Below are positions 54,124 to 64,000 of a stretch of 64,000 bases of DNA, in pieces. Below the pieces are notes generated by a model, which was not told the origin of the DNA, searched no databases, and saw only the letters and a program-made list of their open reading frames with translations. Position numbers and translations under genes: made by a program. Source of the DNA: Mayamaea pseudoterrestris (Eukaryota; Bacillariophyta; Bacillariophyceae; Sellaphorales; Sellaphoraceae); the NCBI GenBank assembly GCA_027923505.1, contig BROI01000002.1:1860001-1924000 (forward strand). Reading direction: 5' to 3'. Every line of letters begins with the position of its first letter. Within the stretch, counting starts at the first letter, position 1.

Positions 54124-56553
54124 CTAATGCCTTGTCGTTTGAGACTGCAAATTCGATAGTGCGCGACGAAAGCGAGATGATGAATGTTCATCCCACCACT
54201 TTTTGAATGCCGCAACAGTCACGCGACCTTGTCCACTGGCGTCCATTTCTGCAATAACCTTTTCAACCTCATTATCGGACAGGTCAAGACCTAGTCGATG
54301 AACAACTTGTGATACGCCCTGCCTGTCTATAAAGCCATCCCCGTTCAGGTCAAGTGCGGTGAACAACGATTCAGGCGAGTCAACAACCGCATCGGTAATA
54401 TTCACCGAATTTGTCAGCGCAGCAGACAAGTGGCCTCCATACGACGCAATGTATCCTTCTGCCGCTGCTACTTGCTTCTGCTTCACCTGGTCCGTCCAGC
54501 CAAGCTCATGAGCCATGATATCCGCCACGCGCGGAACCGCTTCCAATGCAGCCTTTTGATTCAAAAACGCCAATCTCGTGCGCCGACTCAGTACATCTTC
54601 AATCGTGCAAGCATATTCGCGGCATGCGAAAGTAACCTCAGCGCTGACATATGGAAAGCCTTGGATGAGACGCTCACTAGCACTGTGTTTATCGGAATGC
54701 CCAGTAGCGTTACCGAGCTCACATACTTCAACAGCGCGCGCCCCATAGGTTCGTACCAAGTGCTCTGCAACATCCTCATCTAAACCATACTTCTGTATCA
54801 GATCCACCGTCAGATGATCTGAAAAACCGTCACCTCCGTGTAGCTTAATATTTAACGTTAAGCACTTTGGACCATGCTGGCCAACGACTCGATCCGTCAC
54901 TTCCTCCGCCATTAGTCGCCAGGTCGTCCACTTGCCTCCAGCAACAAACATTACTCCCGACGTTGGATTCTCCGAAATAATATGATCCCGACTGACAGGA
55001 GCGCCGGGTGCTGCATTTGGGTCGACTGCCAGTGGCCGCCATCCTCGCCATGAGCTCAATACGTCGGATCGTTTCATCTTGAGATCGGGACTCAAATATT
55101 TTTGACATTCGTTGAGTAGCCACTCAATTTCGTCCTCTGGCGCACTCGGTAGTGTCTCGGCGCGGTTCTTCTTGTCGGTCGTTCCTACCAATGTATGCCC
55201 TTGCCAGGGCAGCATAAACAGAAAACGCCCATCGCTGGTATTCATATCAAGCAAACCCAAATCCTTTGGCATGAAATAGCCCGGTAGTACAATGTGTGTT
55301 CCAGACGCTCCTTGGACAGCCTCCTTGACTTGATGCTGTTGTTCATCGTCAACCTCCATCTTTCGCAAACCATCCGTAAATGGTCCACCCGCCAGTACAA
55401 TTTTGTTGGCATAAACATTCCAAGTTTTACCAGTCGTTCGATCCATCACCTTGGCGCCAATGACAATGCCATTTTCGTTGCGAATGAAATCAATCGCCTC
55501 CACGTAATTGGCAATGGCGGCACCTCGCTGCGCCGCCGTCATGGCAATGGCCAAGTTGGTACGTGCGTCATTGTGCTGGGCCTCGTAAAAAACGGCGCAA
55601 TATTTAATGTGCTTCTCGTCAATGCCAAGCTGCGGAAAGACTTGCTTGGCGCGCGACTTGCTCAACATGTAGGATGGTGGACAGGAAAAGCTGGAGAGTG
55701 CGTCGTAGAATTTAAAGACCAGTGGTGCCAAGAAAGGAATAAATCCAAAGAGCTTATTGTCCATGGGTGGAGGCGATACATACCAAGCATCAAAGGGAAC
55801 GACAATCGGTATCCAGTTGGTCAAGTGTTTCTGCTGCTCCACCATGTAGCGACGCTCCTGATGGCAGTGCTTGACCATGCGGAGCTCCTCGGTGAAGTCA
55901 ATAATGGTTTGACGTGGATTCGTAATCAAGTTCACACTCAGCAAGGCACTCGTCGCCGTTCCCAAATACTTGAGTCCCGCCCAAATGAGTTTGGTGCTTC
56001 GTGAACTTGTTTCCGAAGCAAAGTCACCTCGCTCAATGCAGGCAACGCGTAGGTTGCGCGTGGCAGCGTCAAGGGCAATCCCCGCGCCAGTGGCTCCACC
56101 GCCAATCACCAACACGTCGAATGGAGCTGCAGCAGCAGAATCGGACGCTTGACTAGAATGATCCTTGTCATTGTCACTAGAAGCATCATTCGCATCAATA
56201 GATTCATTCGCATTCTGCTGGAGCCGACGAATCTGTTCAGCTCGACTTGGAATTCCTTTCGGCCCAGGCACTTGCTTTTGCGAGTCACCATCATCATCAT
56301 TCACTACACTGGTCCATCTCAGACCAGCGTCTCGAGCCGCAGAATTCAATGACCGATGACGATGATTGCTGTTAAAGCTTGCCTCTTGCTCCTGTCGTGA
56401 CGACGACGCAAAGGATCGGCGTCGCGGAACGACCGATCGACGAGCCGTTGACCAAGAATTCATCTTGGCGCTGGAGACGCAGGAGCGTCGAATGGTAGAC
56501 GCGGATCGTAACATTGCTTGATAAAGAGGGTATAGGACAGATTCTTGTTGCAA
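54124..56553 (-). CDS. GPD2: Mitochondrial FAD-dependent glycerol-3-phosphate dehydrogenase with EF-hands
   Basis: Oxidises glycerol 3-phosphate to dihydroxyacetone phosphate at the inner mitochondrial membrane and passes electrons to ubiquinone. 809 aa, single exon. The N-terminus is Arg/Ser-rich without acids (from MLRSASTIRRSCVSSAK at 56514), a mitochondrial presequence; the ATG at 56553 is the alternative start. The FAD-binding motif VIGGGATGAGIALDAATRNL begins near residue 147, followed by the family signature ETSSRSTKLIWAGLKYL. Later signatures are GHTLVGTTDKK and SWRGWRPL. The C-terminus has one canonical EF-hand (DLNGDGFIDRQG) and a degenerate second (DASGQGRVTVAAF), as in animal GPD2, implying Ca2+ control. 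An extra 60-residue acidic/Ser linker precedes the FAD domain. Confidence 0.92.
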   Translation of the reverse strand: MQQESVLYPLYQAMLRSASTIRRSCVSSAKMNSWSTARRSVVPRRRSFASSSRQEQEASFNSNHRHRSLNSAARDAGLRWTSVVNDDDGDSQKQVPGPKGIPSRAEQIRRLQQNANESIDANDASSDNDKDHSSQASDSAAAAPFDVLVIGGGATGAGIALDAATRNLRVACIERGDFASETSSRSTKLIWAGLKYLGTATSALLSVNLITNPRQTIIDFTEELRMVKHCHQERRYMVEQQKHLTNWIPIVVPFDAWYVSPPPMDNKLFGFIPFLAPLVFKFYDALSSFSCPPSYMLSKSRAKQVFPQLGIDEKHIKYCAVFYEAQHNDARTNLAIAMTAAQRGAAIANYVEAIDFIRNENGIVIGAKVMDRTTGKTWNVYANKIVLAGGPFTDGLRKMEVDDEQQHQVKEAVQGASGTHIVLPGYFMPKDLGLLDMNTSDGRFLFMLPWQGHTLVGTTDKKNRAETLPSAPEDEIEWLLNECQKYLSPDLKMKRSDVLSSWRGWRPLAVDPNAAPGAPVSRDHIISENPTSGVMFVAGGKWTTWRLMAEEVTDRVVGQHGPKCLTLNIKLHGGDGFSDHLTVDLIQKYGLDEDVAEHLVRTYGARAVEVCELGNATGHSDKHSASERLIQGFPYVSAEVTFACREYACTIEDVLSRRTRLAFLNQKAALEAVPRVADIMAHELGWTDQVKQKQVAAAEGYIASYGGHLSAALTNSVNITDAVVDSPESLFTALDLNGDGFIDRQGVSQVVHRLGLDLSDNEVEKVIAEMDASGQGRVTVAAFKKWWDEHSSSRFRRALSNLQSQTTRH

Positions 56554-56821
56554 ATATACGACGGGATCGCTTTCGTCGTCGATGATAATCGTTGAATGGG
56601 TGATGGTTGCCTTTCGATTGATGTGTTTTGCAGTTTCGCGATGTCACGCGTTGGGATGACGCTCCCACGACTGACTTGGTCGCGAACGAGTCACAAACAG
56701 TAACGATGCGACATAGGGTGACGCATCACAACCAATCGGAGCGCTCGCGAACGCAATCGCGATCCACAGACACGAAACATCATCAACCAGCAGCAGCATC
56801 ATTCATTCTTGTCGCTCTACC

Positions 56822-57784
56822 ATGATGAAGCCGATAACAACCATCGGCATTAGCATATGCATCGGCTCATTGCTCGCCAGCAGTGCAGCAGCTTTCACTA
56901 CCAGTAGAATACAGCAGCTTGGCTATACATGCCATCGCCATCATGCGCAGCCGTCGCTTCTAGTCCGACCAATGGTTCTTTCGACGCCATCTGCCAGCAC
57001 CTCTACCACTGTTCGAGACGACGAAACGATCACTAACGAAGGAGAGGACCAGGAATGCGTCATTAGTACATCACCCGCCTCTGTCTTTGGAAGTCCCATT
57101 GACCAATCCACCAAGGATTTTAACTTTAACTTGGTCAAAACACTCAAATCATTTCTATTCGACAATATTTTCCAAGGAACATCCGTCCAACGCGCCTACG
57201 CTCGCTTCTACGCACTCGAAACGATTGCCCGCATGCCATACTTTTCCTATCTGTCGGTCCTGCACTTGTTTGAAACGCTTGGTTTGTGGCGACGAGCCGA
57301 TTACTTAAAGATACACTTTTCGCAATCGTGGAACGAGCTGCACCACTTGCTCATCATGGAGGAGCTTGGCGGAAACGCACAATGGAAGGATCGATTCGTG
57401 GCGCAGCATATTGCCTTCTTTTACTACTGGATCGTTGTCAGTTTGTACCTGCTGAATCCGACGAACGCCTACAACTTGAACCAAGCCGTCGAGGAGGAAG
57501 CCTTTGCAACGTACGACGCCTTTCTCAAGCAAAACGCCGACTATTTGAAGCAACAGCCAGCGCCGAGCCAGGCTGTCAAGTATTATAGTGGCGAGGACTT
57601 TTACTTGTTTGACGCCATGCATCACGGAGCATCGAGCAATATGGGTAGTGATAGTGGAGGTGCTGCCACGGGTAGAAGGCCCGACGTCAAGACCTTGTAC
57701 GATTGCTTTGCCGCCATTCGTGACGATGAGGCCGAGCACGTCAAAACCATGGCGCATTTACAAAAGGACGACAGTGAGTGCTAG
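56822..57784 (+). CDS. PTOX: Plastid terminal oxidase (PTOX), plastoquinol oxidase
   Basis: Di-iron oxidase of the alternative-oxidase family that passes electrons from plastoquinol to oxygen (chlororespiration, carotenoid desaturation). 320 aa, single exon. A signal peptide ends SSAAAF then TTSR, the ASAFAP-type plastid junction. The core matches PTOX rather than mitochondrial AOX: RFYALETIARMPYFSYLSVL, WRRADYLKIHFSQSWNELHH, LLIMEELGGNAQW and PAPSQAVKYYSGEDFYLFD. Iron ligands fit the Glu and His of LETIA, NELHHLLIMEE, the Glu-rich EEEAFATYD and RDDEAEHVKT. The family's short C-terminal insert is present in altered form (HHGASSNMGSDSGG). Divergent from the glycerol-3-phosphate dehydrogenase, with a CCAAT at about 56731 between them. 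Confidence 0.92.
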   Translation: MMKPITTIGISICIGSLLASSAAAFTTSRIQQLGYTCHRHHAQPSLLVRPMVLSTPSASTSTTVRDDETITNEGEDQECVISTSPASVFGSPIDQSTKDFNFNLVKTLKSFLFDNIFQGTSVQRAYARFYALETIARMPYFSYLSVLHLFETLGLWRRADYLKIHFSQSWNELHHLLIMEELGGNAQWKDRFVAQHIAFFYYWIVVSLYLLNPTNAYNLNQAVEEEAFATYDAFLKQNADYLKQQPAPSQAVKYYSGEDFYLFDAMHHGASSNMGSDSGGAATGRRPDVKTLYDCFAAIRDDEAEHVKTMAHLQKDDSEC

Positions 57785-57960
57785 AATATGTACAAGTAGT
57801 TTATCATGCTTAGAGTTACACACAATGTGTAGATTCATTTTCCACACTACGCTTCGCTCAGACATACACCTCCGAGCGTAAAAGCCATTTGCGAGTCTGG
57901 GCTTTCGCATCTCCAATCTATCATCCAAAGGATGAAATAGAGTCGTTGATGCCAAAAATG

Positions 57961-58764
57961 CTAGAGGATTTCGAGGTTGTCATAGGTCACCTGCAACGAC
58001 TCGTCGCCACTATCCGATTTCATATCAAGCTGATCCTTCCTGAGCTTCTCAACTACTTTTTGAAGCAACAAAGAATCCTTTGGACTGGCCATGACATACT
58101 CCGATGGCTTGTCGCCAAGGCAGCGCAGACAAAACGGAGAAGGACGTTTGTCAGAGTAAAAATGAATATTCTTTGCTAATATAAAAAGCATGTTGCCATT
58201 CACATCAATCGATATACTTAAGATATCAGCAAATGGAAACAAATATCCTAGTCCTGAAAATTGAAAGAGAAAAGTAAAATCGAATGAGAGATGAGAGGGG
58301 CAGCAAGCAGTTGGCAAGTGGGACGCCATGACGACTAAGAACTTACGATCTTCATCGAAGTGCACTACCCCTTCAGCGCTGATAGCAGTATGAGGAAGGG
58401 TGCTTCGGCATTTCTTGATGATTTCACTGATAAAGCCCGACCCCGAAATGATAATCAAGAAGCCTGTTAACGCGCTGATCAGCAGAGACAAGAGGATGCC
58501 AGCAGCATACATGACGACAGCGCCAACGAGCAAAAAGTTCATAACTTTTCGCTTGACAAAGTTGAAGTGCTCTGCATCGTGATCAAATACAGCAATAATG
58601 CTGTGTTTGCTGTCGTTGAAGAACTCATCTTGCCAAACATGCGTTGCAAGTTCCGGAACAATCACTTGCGCTCGAGCAGCCGAAACTATGATTGTTACAT
58701 TCTCCTTCTTGCTGGTGTCATCGCCGTGAACTGGCACGAGGCAATTTATACTACTAGCTCCCAT
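57961..58764 (-). CDS. Small membrane protein of unknown function, two exons
   Basis: Exons 58347-58764 and 57961-58253; the 93-bp intron has donor GTAAGT and acceptor TTTTCAG, giving 236 aa. The intron is a multiple of three and has no stop, so the unspliced frame (267 aa) is also open. The N-terminal 75 residues are soluble. Two adjacent hydrophobic segments follow (FLLVGAVVMYAAGILLSLLI and LTGFLIIISGSGFI), probably a hairpin. The C-terminal half looks like a small beta domain on the cytosolic side (EGVVHFDEDR, ISIDVNGNMLFILAKNIHF). No family recognised. Its ATG lies 96 bp from the LTR of the copia element, which is inserted upstream in the same orientation. Confidence 0.6.
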   Translation of the reverse strand: MGASSINCLVPVHGDDTSKKENVTIIVSAARAQVIVPELATHVWQDEFFNDSKHSIIAVFDHDAEHFNFVKRKVMNFLLVGAVVMYAAGILLSLLISALTGFLIIISGSGFISEIIKKCRSTLPHTAISAEGVVHFDEDRKFLVVMASHLPTACCPSHLSFDFTFLFQFSGLGYLFPFADILSISIDVNGNMLFILAKNIHFYSDKRPSPFCLRCLGDKPSEYVMASPKDSLLLQKVVEKLRKDQLDMKSDSGDESLQVTYDNLEIL

Positions 58765-58860
58765 TGTTTAAGGATATTGTCCACGTTGACGTCTTGCCTT
58801 TTTACTTGTGATGTCGAAGAGGAGTAAAAACGACGAGAATAAGCTCGCTTTCTGCACATT

Positions 58861-58989
58861 TGTTGGATCTAGAATATATCTTGCGCGCCCTTGAAGCGAC
58901 ACTAATGATTAAGCAGAACAGAGTCAATAAAACCACTTTACTTATTTTCTCCAAGAAGTGATCGTCCTCGATCCACTCCTTCGGTTGCC
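58861..58989 (-). repeat. 3' LTR of the copia element (at least this extent)
   Basis: Begins TGTTGGATCTAG on the plus strand, so it ends CCAACA in element sense. Identical base for base to 63872-64000. It may extend a little past 58989, because the comparison ends with the window. The host base run ACATT lies just outside at 58856-58860 and would be one target-site duplicate. Confidence 0.9.
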
Positions 58990-61900
58990 GCTTACCGCGC
59001 TTACTTAAATGTGACCGTCTTCGTGACGTCACCGCTGCCGCTTCGGTTTGGGTTCTCATCCATGCTCAACACACTCCTTTGGGCCGAGTAGTACTTACTG
59101 CTCGAGGCCAGATTCATAACCAGGTTGCGGAGCTTGCCAAACTGGGCTCCCTGCAATGGTTTCGTGAAGAAATCCGCGACCATGTCTCCGGTCGGACAAT
59201 GCTCAATGTTGACTTCACCAGCTGCCACGCGATCTTTCACAAAGAAGTACCGAACATTCATGTGTCGCGTGCGCTTTGTACTTGAGCTTCTGCCATTCTT
59301 TTCCAACAGCATTGAACTCATATTGTCTTGATACAATTTCGTGTCTTTGACCCCGAAACCTTGCGCCTTCAGAAAATATCCTGTCCACAGCAACTGCGGT
59401 AGCACATCATGAACTCCCACAACTTCGCTCTCCGTCGAGCTTCTTGTTACCAACTTCTGTTTAGCCGACGTACTGTACACTGATCCTTGGCCAAGTGTCA
59501 TTGTTCCACCAGTGTGACCCTTCATGTCTGGGTGCACCGCGTACGACGCATCCACCCACCACTGGACTATCCCGACTGGTCCGCCTTCAGCGTCAACACC
59601 ATGTCCACGCTTCCGCGTAAATATTTAATCACTCTTGCAGCCTTCTTATAGTCGTCTTCGTCAGGCTGCTGCAGCCTCGTGCTCAAGAAAGAAATCGCTG
59701 TGCGAATATCCGGTCGCGCTCGCTGACTCAGATACAGACACTGCATCACAATCGTCACAAAATGCTGCTTCTTCGCTTCGCTCAACATGACAGGATTTTC
59801 CGATATCTGAAACAAGTGACTGGCTGCCGGAGTAGCTGCCGTTCCATCCATGTCGTCTGGCGCATGATGCAGGATGTTCTTCACATAGTCAACCATGTTG
59901 ATTGCTACTTCTCCAGGCTTAGTATAGTCCAATACCATGCCGAGGTAGTCGTGCACTTTTCCGCGTGACTTATTCATTGGAGTCTCCTTGCCAAACTCCT
60001 CATCCATCTGCGCGATGAACTCATCCACTACGCTCACGTCGACGTGCGAAATCTTCAAATCGTCCACGTGCCATCCCACGGTGATTTGCTTCCCATTGAC
60101 AATCTTGTTGCACACACACGGATCGTACGGGTTCTTCTCGAAGCCCCACTCAAGCAATTTTGCGGACAACTTCTCCCAGAATAGTCGCGCTGCTCGAAGC
60201 GTACCATAAAGCGCCATGAGTAATTCAACATACATGACTTTCTCGCCATTCTCCATTGTGACGCAAGGCTCGTACATCTCGCGATCAATTTCCAACAGTA
60301 GCTCCACCATCTTCCCAGTGAAACGAACGTGCACCAACTCATCCATTTCCGCTTGCATGAAAGCACCCGGTACATCAACCACAGCAACCTCGCGCCCTTC
60401 CATAGCGTCAATGATAGCTGTCAGAAAGATGGCCTCTGTCGCTATCGTTGGAGATGCTGCGTCTTCCTTTGCAGTGTATGCTCGTTGCTTGCGTCCATCC
60501 GCGCATCCGCGTCCCTTCACAGTCCCGCATCTCTTGCGCTTGAGAAACATCAAATACGCCAGAGCGTCCTTGCGCTGCTGCGGAGTCAGAGTGCATTGGG
60601 GGACTGCCTTCATGACGTGCCTGTCGTGTAGCTGCTGCATTTCCTTGCGCACTGCCTCCACTCCAGCATCGCCAAAAGCCTTTAAACCTTGTCGCATATT
60701 CATCTGTGCCGTGACGAGTGGCTCCGACACTTCCTCTGCAGCGTCGAGCGTGAACAAATGAGCGAACGAGCGAGGTTTGCGCGCACGCAGGCCATACCGA
60801 CCAGTGCGTGGGCCATAGCGCGCATCGAAATCCTCTTCGTCTGCAGCAGCTGGCACTCCTTCAATTTCGCCTTCATCGGGCACTCCTTCAATTTCGCCAT
60901 CATCCACGGCTGGCGCGTCGTCAAGTTCGCCGTCAATGGCCTCACCATCCTCGTCGTTCGGCACTCCTTCGATTGCGCCGTCAGCACCATCGTCGTCGTC
61001 GTCGTCGTCATCGGTCGCATTCACTCCTTCGCTTCCGCCGGCAGAGTCGTCGTCACCGCGAGAAGCGTCGTCATCATAATCAGAGTCATCATCATCCTCG
61101 GCGTCATCTTCGTGCCACATGACTGGCTCAGCAGCCTCCGCAACACGGTGGCGGTCCATGAACACGATGCCCGGATTGGCCTTCTGTTGACGAGCGAGAC
61201 GATGCACGCGCTCAATGACATCATCAGGCATGGGCAAAGGCGTAGCGTGCCCACGATTCAGAACTTTGCCCGAAGACAAACTGAGGAAATAAAACCCACC
61301 CTGCACATTACCAGTCGGGCGCAGAGCCAGCGCACCGATCGTGCGCGCCTGCATGTCATTGCTGTGCGACTCATGCGTTTGCACATACTGACCAAATTCA
61401 TACTTGCAATGCCGATTAAAGTCAACTGTCTGACCAGTCACAATAGTGCGTGGACTGAGATCCTTCGAAATGCCACGCTCGTTCGGAAACGCATTCAACC
61501 AAAACACGGCAGACTTCGTCATTTCGATAACCAAGCGTGCCGGCACGTGCTTAAATGGCAACGTGTTGTATGTCGCGCGCACCCGTTCTTTCACGACACG
61601 GATAAAACGTTCAATTTCGCCAACGTGTTCATCCTCAGATGTCGCATTGAGCGCCACTCCGAGATCAGCCAACGCGCCAAGCATTGGAGCGAACTCCCCA
61701 TCCATCAGAGCCGCGACGACACGGAACCCACCGCGTGCGTAAATCTTCAACACAGACTCGATTGCCTTCAACATAACCGGAAGCGTACGGTTTTGAATCA
61801 CCTCAACCGTAGCAAAACGAATGCTGCGGGAGAACGTCACCAACATAGGGACTTTGTTGATATACATGATGTCAGCACAAAGAGTAACGTCTCGATAGCG

Positions 61901-63857
61901 ACTCATGATAGCCGGTGGAAGCTGCTCAACAATCGCAGGCTTCACCAGATGCGACGCGCGACGCGTCGTCTTTCCTTTAACGAGACAACATCCGGTCCAA
62001 AGATGTGCTCAACAGCCAGGATGTCGGCCTTCGTCACAGGACAGTTCGGCAACTGATTGCTAGTAACGCTGCGCAGGTAATCCTTGAGGCTTGGCCGTCC
62101 AATTTTGAGTTGCAGTTCCTCAGCTCTAACAGCGCGTAAATAGTCATCATTGGTGTAGTTAGTACGGTTATCGTCTACCGTAGTCAACATCGCCACTCCA
62201 TCCTTGACATCGCTGCGCTTGCCCTTCGAAAAGCTCTCGCAAACATACAGCCCAGAGTCAGTCTCGACAAACTCGCTGCTTACCATCCGGCTTCTCCACA
62301 ACGAACATTGGACGATCCACGCCGTGCATGAGATACTCCACGGTAAACTTCTTGCGGACTTGCGCCAAACTCAAAATGTTCGCCAGTCCCTGCGGATACC
62401 ACCACACCGGACCATAGCCCTCCAGGTCGCCCATCATGTTCGTCCTTACTGTACCAGCGTTGCACTTGATCACCATCCACGTTGGCACCGGGCGAATGTT
62501 CGTCAGCATCTTGGCGTTGCAGAACAGATCCACTGTCGACTGATTGTCCAAGAGCACAGCCTTCTTCGAGATGTTCACCTTCGGCGGCTGCGCGAACATG
62601 TATCCGACCTCATCGTCGTCATCGCTTTCTTCCTCGCTACCCAGCGTGAAGTGCTGCGCCCCACTAGCCTCTGCAGCCGGCGCACTCTCCGTAGACTCCG
62701 TTCTCGTAGGACAGTCTCGCTGCACATGACCAACCTGTTGACAGGTCCAGCATCTGGGAGGGTCACGCGCTGTACCAGTCGTGTGAAACGCCACGCCCTC
62801 GTTCGTTGGCAACGTGGCTTCTCCATCCGCATGCTCACGACGCTGCATGATGTTGTATGCATCGTGGATCGTCAACGGGAAGTTGTCGTGCCCGTCGAGG
62901 TAGCAGTTGCGCAAGTGCTTGCAATACCCAGCGTATTCGCCCGTTGCGCCACGCACGAAAAGCATCGCAAGCTCGAGCTCTTCGGCGGCCTTGATATCCT
63001 CCTTGTTCGCCTTGTTACGATTGTCATCCTTGGCAATGTTCAACGCCACAATCTCGTTGTGCATCGTGACGCCAACCGCCTTCGCCACGTCTGCCAGCGT
63101 GACCATGCTTTCGTAATATTTCTGCAGGCTTTCGCGCGCTCCTTGAGTACGTCCGAACAACTCAGCTTGAATGTCCACGACTTGATCCACAAGTTTGCAG
63201 CGCCCTTCGTACGTATGCGAGATCTCCTTGATAATCGCCAGCAACTTAATTCCGTCCGTGTCCTCCTCGGCGTCTCGGAACTTGGCGTGCGACTTGACAC
63301 GATCCTTCATACGCTCCGTGCATTGTCCATGCAACACGGCGTAGAGACCAGCGAGGAAGTCGGAGTATACACGCACGCGCTCGACATGCTCTTTCTTGTC
63401 GGCCTTGTATTCCTCGAGCATTATGGACCAGTCCGAGTCCGTCGTGTCGGCATCCTTCGTTGGACGTGCAGGCTCGTCAGGAATCTCCAGTTCCACGTTG
63501 CGCATGCCCTTGAGCAGCTCCTTGGTATATTTCTTGTAGGAGCGCCCGACGAAAGTGATGATCTCGTTCGTCGTACGGATGAATCCATCGGGATCGCGCG
63601 AACCGTTATAGTCGTAGATGAATCCAGCGAGCGTCGGCTCGCTTCCTTGGAAATTTCCACTCGGCGCACGACTCGGTCCGTTGAGTCTGTTACCATTGCC
63701 TTGATTCCCGGAACGATTCCCAGCACGATTCCCACGACGATAATGACGGTTGCGTCGGTTTCCTTCGCTTGCTGGCGGAGCGGGAGGTGCACCTCCACCG
63801 CTCGACGCCGCTCCTGTCGTCGGAGTATTGCTCGTCGAAGACATGTCTTTTCACTCG

Positions 63858-63872
63858 CTTCTTGGAGAAAAT
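63858..63872 (-). other. Putative primer-binding site complementary to the element's own LTR
   Basis: On the minus strand ATTTTCTCCAAGAAG follows directly on the end of the 5' LTR, sharing its last base. It is the exact reverse complement of CTTCTTGGAGAAAAT in the LTR (63955-63969, and again 58944-58958). This position is where a primer-binding site must be. No match to the 3' end of a common tRNA is apparent. Confidence 0.55.
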
Positions 63873-64000
63873 GTTGGATCTAGAATATATCTTGCGCGCC
63901 CTTGAAGCGACACTAATGATTAAGCAGAACAGAGTCAATAAAACCACTTTACTTATTTTCTCCAAGAAGTGATCGTCCTCGATCCACTCCTTCGGTTGCC
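63872..64000 (-). repeat. 5' LTR of the copia element (truncated by the window)
   Basis: Matches 58861-58989 exactly. It joins the internal region after CCAACA on the minus strand; the Gag start codon is only 27 bp inside. Confidence 0.9.

Larger units (their letters stand above)
58861..64000 (-). mobile_element. Ty1/copia LTR retrotransposon, nearly complete, 5' LTR cut by the window end
   Basis: Parts in element order on the minus strand. Gag lies at about 62.9-63.8 kb, with a CCHC knuckle (CWTCQQVGHVQRDC). The protease-like segment (VLLDNQSTVDLF) is near 62.5 kb. The integrase region is about 61.0-62.0 kb, preceded by NCPVTKADILAVEHIFGPD. An Asp/Glu-rich linker with repeated EGVP lies near 60.8-61.1 kb. 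Reverse transcriptase is at about 59.8-60.6 kb (VVDVPGAFMQAEM, WHVDDLKIS) and RNase H at 59.0-59.5 kb (SSTESEVVGV, MVADFFTKPLQG). The order INT before RT places it in Ty1/copia. It has about three breaks in its frames but otherwise looks whole. The two LTR segments are identical over the 129 bp that can be compared, so the insertion is young. Confidence 0.93.

Noticed and set aside
55294-56004. 236-codon plus-strand frame
   Set aside because: Antisense to the FAD-dependent glycerol-3-phosphate dehydrogenase.
60689-62056. 455-codon plus-strand frame opposite the copia integrase
   Set aside because: It is the reverse of a clearly coding strand with integrase motifs; its translation is His/Arg-rich and resembles nothing.
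62204-63883. 559-codon plus-strand frame opposite copia Gag
   Set aside because: Antisense shadow of Gag with its CCHC knuckle; its length reflects codon bias on the coding strand.

Overview
The window reads as nuclear DNA of a photosynthetic stramenopile (ochrophyte alga) with a secondary plastid. Four proteins carry a signal peptide followed by an ASAFAP-like motif with Phe at the cleavage point (22.2, 29.4, 39.5 and 56.8 kb). They include a Psb31/PsbQ-like photosystem II subunit, a plastid terminal oxidase and a lumenal ascorbate-peroxidase relative. The metacaspase at 53.0 kb has its p10 region ahead of p20, the type III arrangement known from algae with secondary plastids. Introns are few, short (67-168 bp) and GT-AG with strong donors (GTAAGT, GTGAGT, GTATGT, GTACGT). 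I cannot name the species; a diatom or close relative is possible but unproven.

Layout. 0-2.3 kb: the tail of an unknown gene, then a PMS1/PMS2-type mismatch-repair gene that keeps its nuclease half but has no visible ATPase half. 2.3-6.9 kb: a degraded Gag-bearing retroelement lying against the broken end of that gene. 7.4-22.0 kb: a large satellite block. Its main family has a 169-bp unit with a 19-bp palindrome in each unit. It is interrupted by a chimeric island (17.9-18.3 kb) and adjoined by a second satellite of about 345 bp (20.3-21.5 kb). Diverged monomers at the two outer edges resemble each other. 22-58.8 kb: a compact gene-rich stretch with about 18 genes. They include Psb31-like, two tandem sulfotransferase-like paralogues, SEC24, a TL29-like pseudo-peroxidase, importin alpha and cytosolic GAPDH. 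Then come a Crinkler-like P-loop NTPase, an LRR protein, a prolyl 4-hydroxylase, an HRQ1-type helicase, a C2H2/VASt protein, a VWA protein and a Sed5 syntaxin. The stretch ends with a bridge/AsmA-like membrane protein, a type III metacaspase, mitochondrial glycerol-3-phosphate dehydrogenase with EF-hands, PTOX and a small membrane protein. 58.9-64 kb: a young Ty1/copia element running off the window end.

How parts fit. The gene-rich segment is a mix of housekeeping genes (ER-Golgi traffic: SEC24 and Sed5; nuclear import; glycolysis and glycerol metabolism; DNA repair) and plastid genes, with no operon logic. Genes are often divergent, with 190-450 bp between starts, or convergent, with 70-195 bp between stops. 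The most unusual features are the satellite block, a centromere candidate with a palindrome that changed on both arms in two monomers, and the copia element. In the element the sequence just inside the 5' LTR is complementary to the element's own LTR, the layout of a self-primed retrotransposon.
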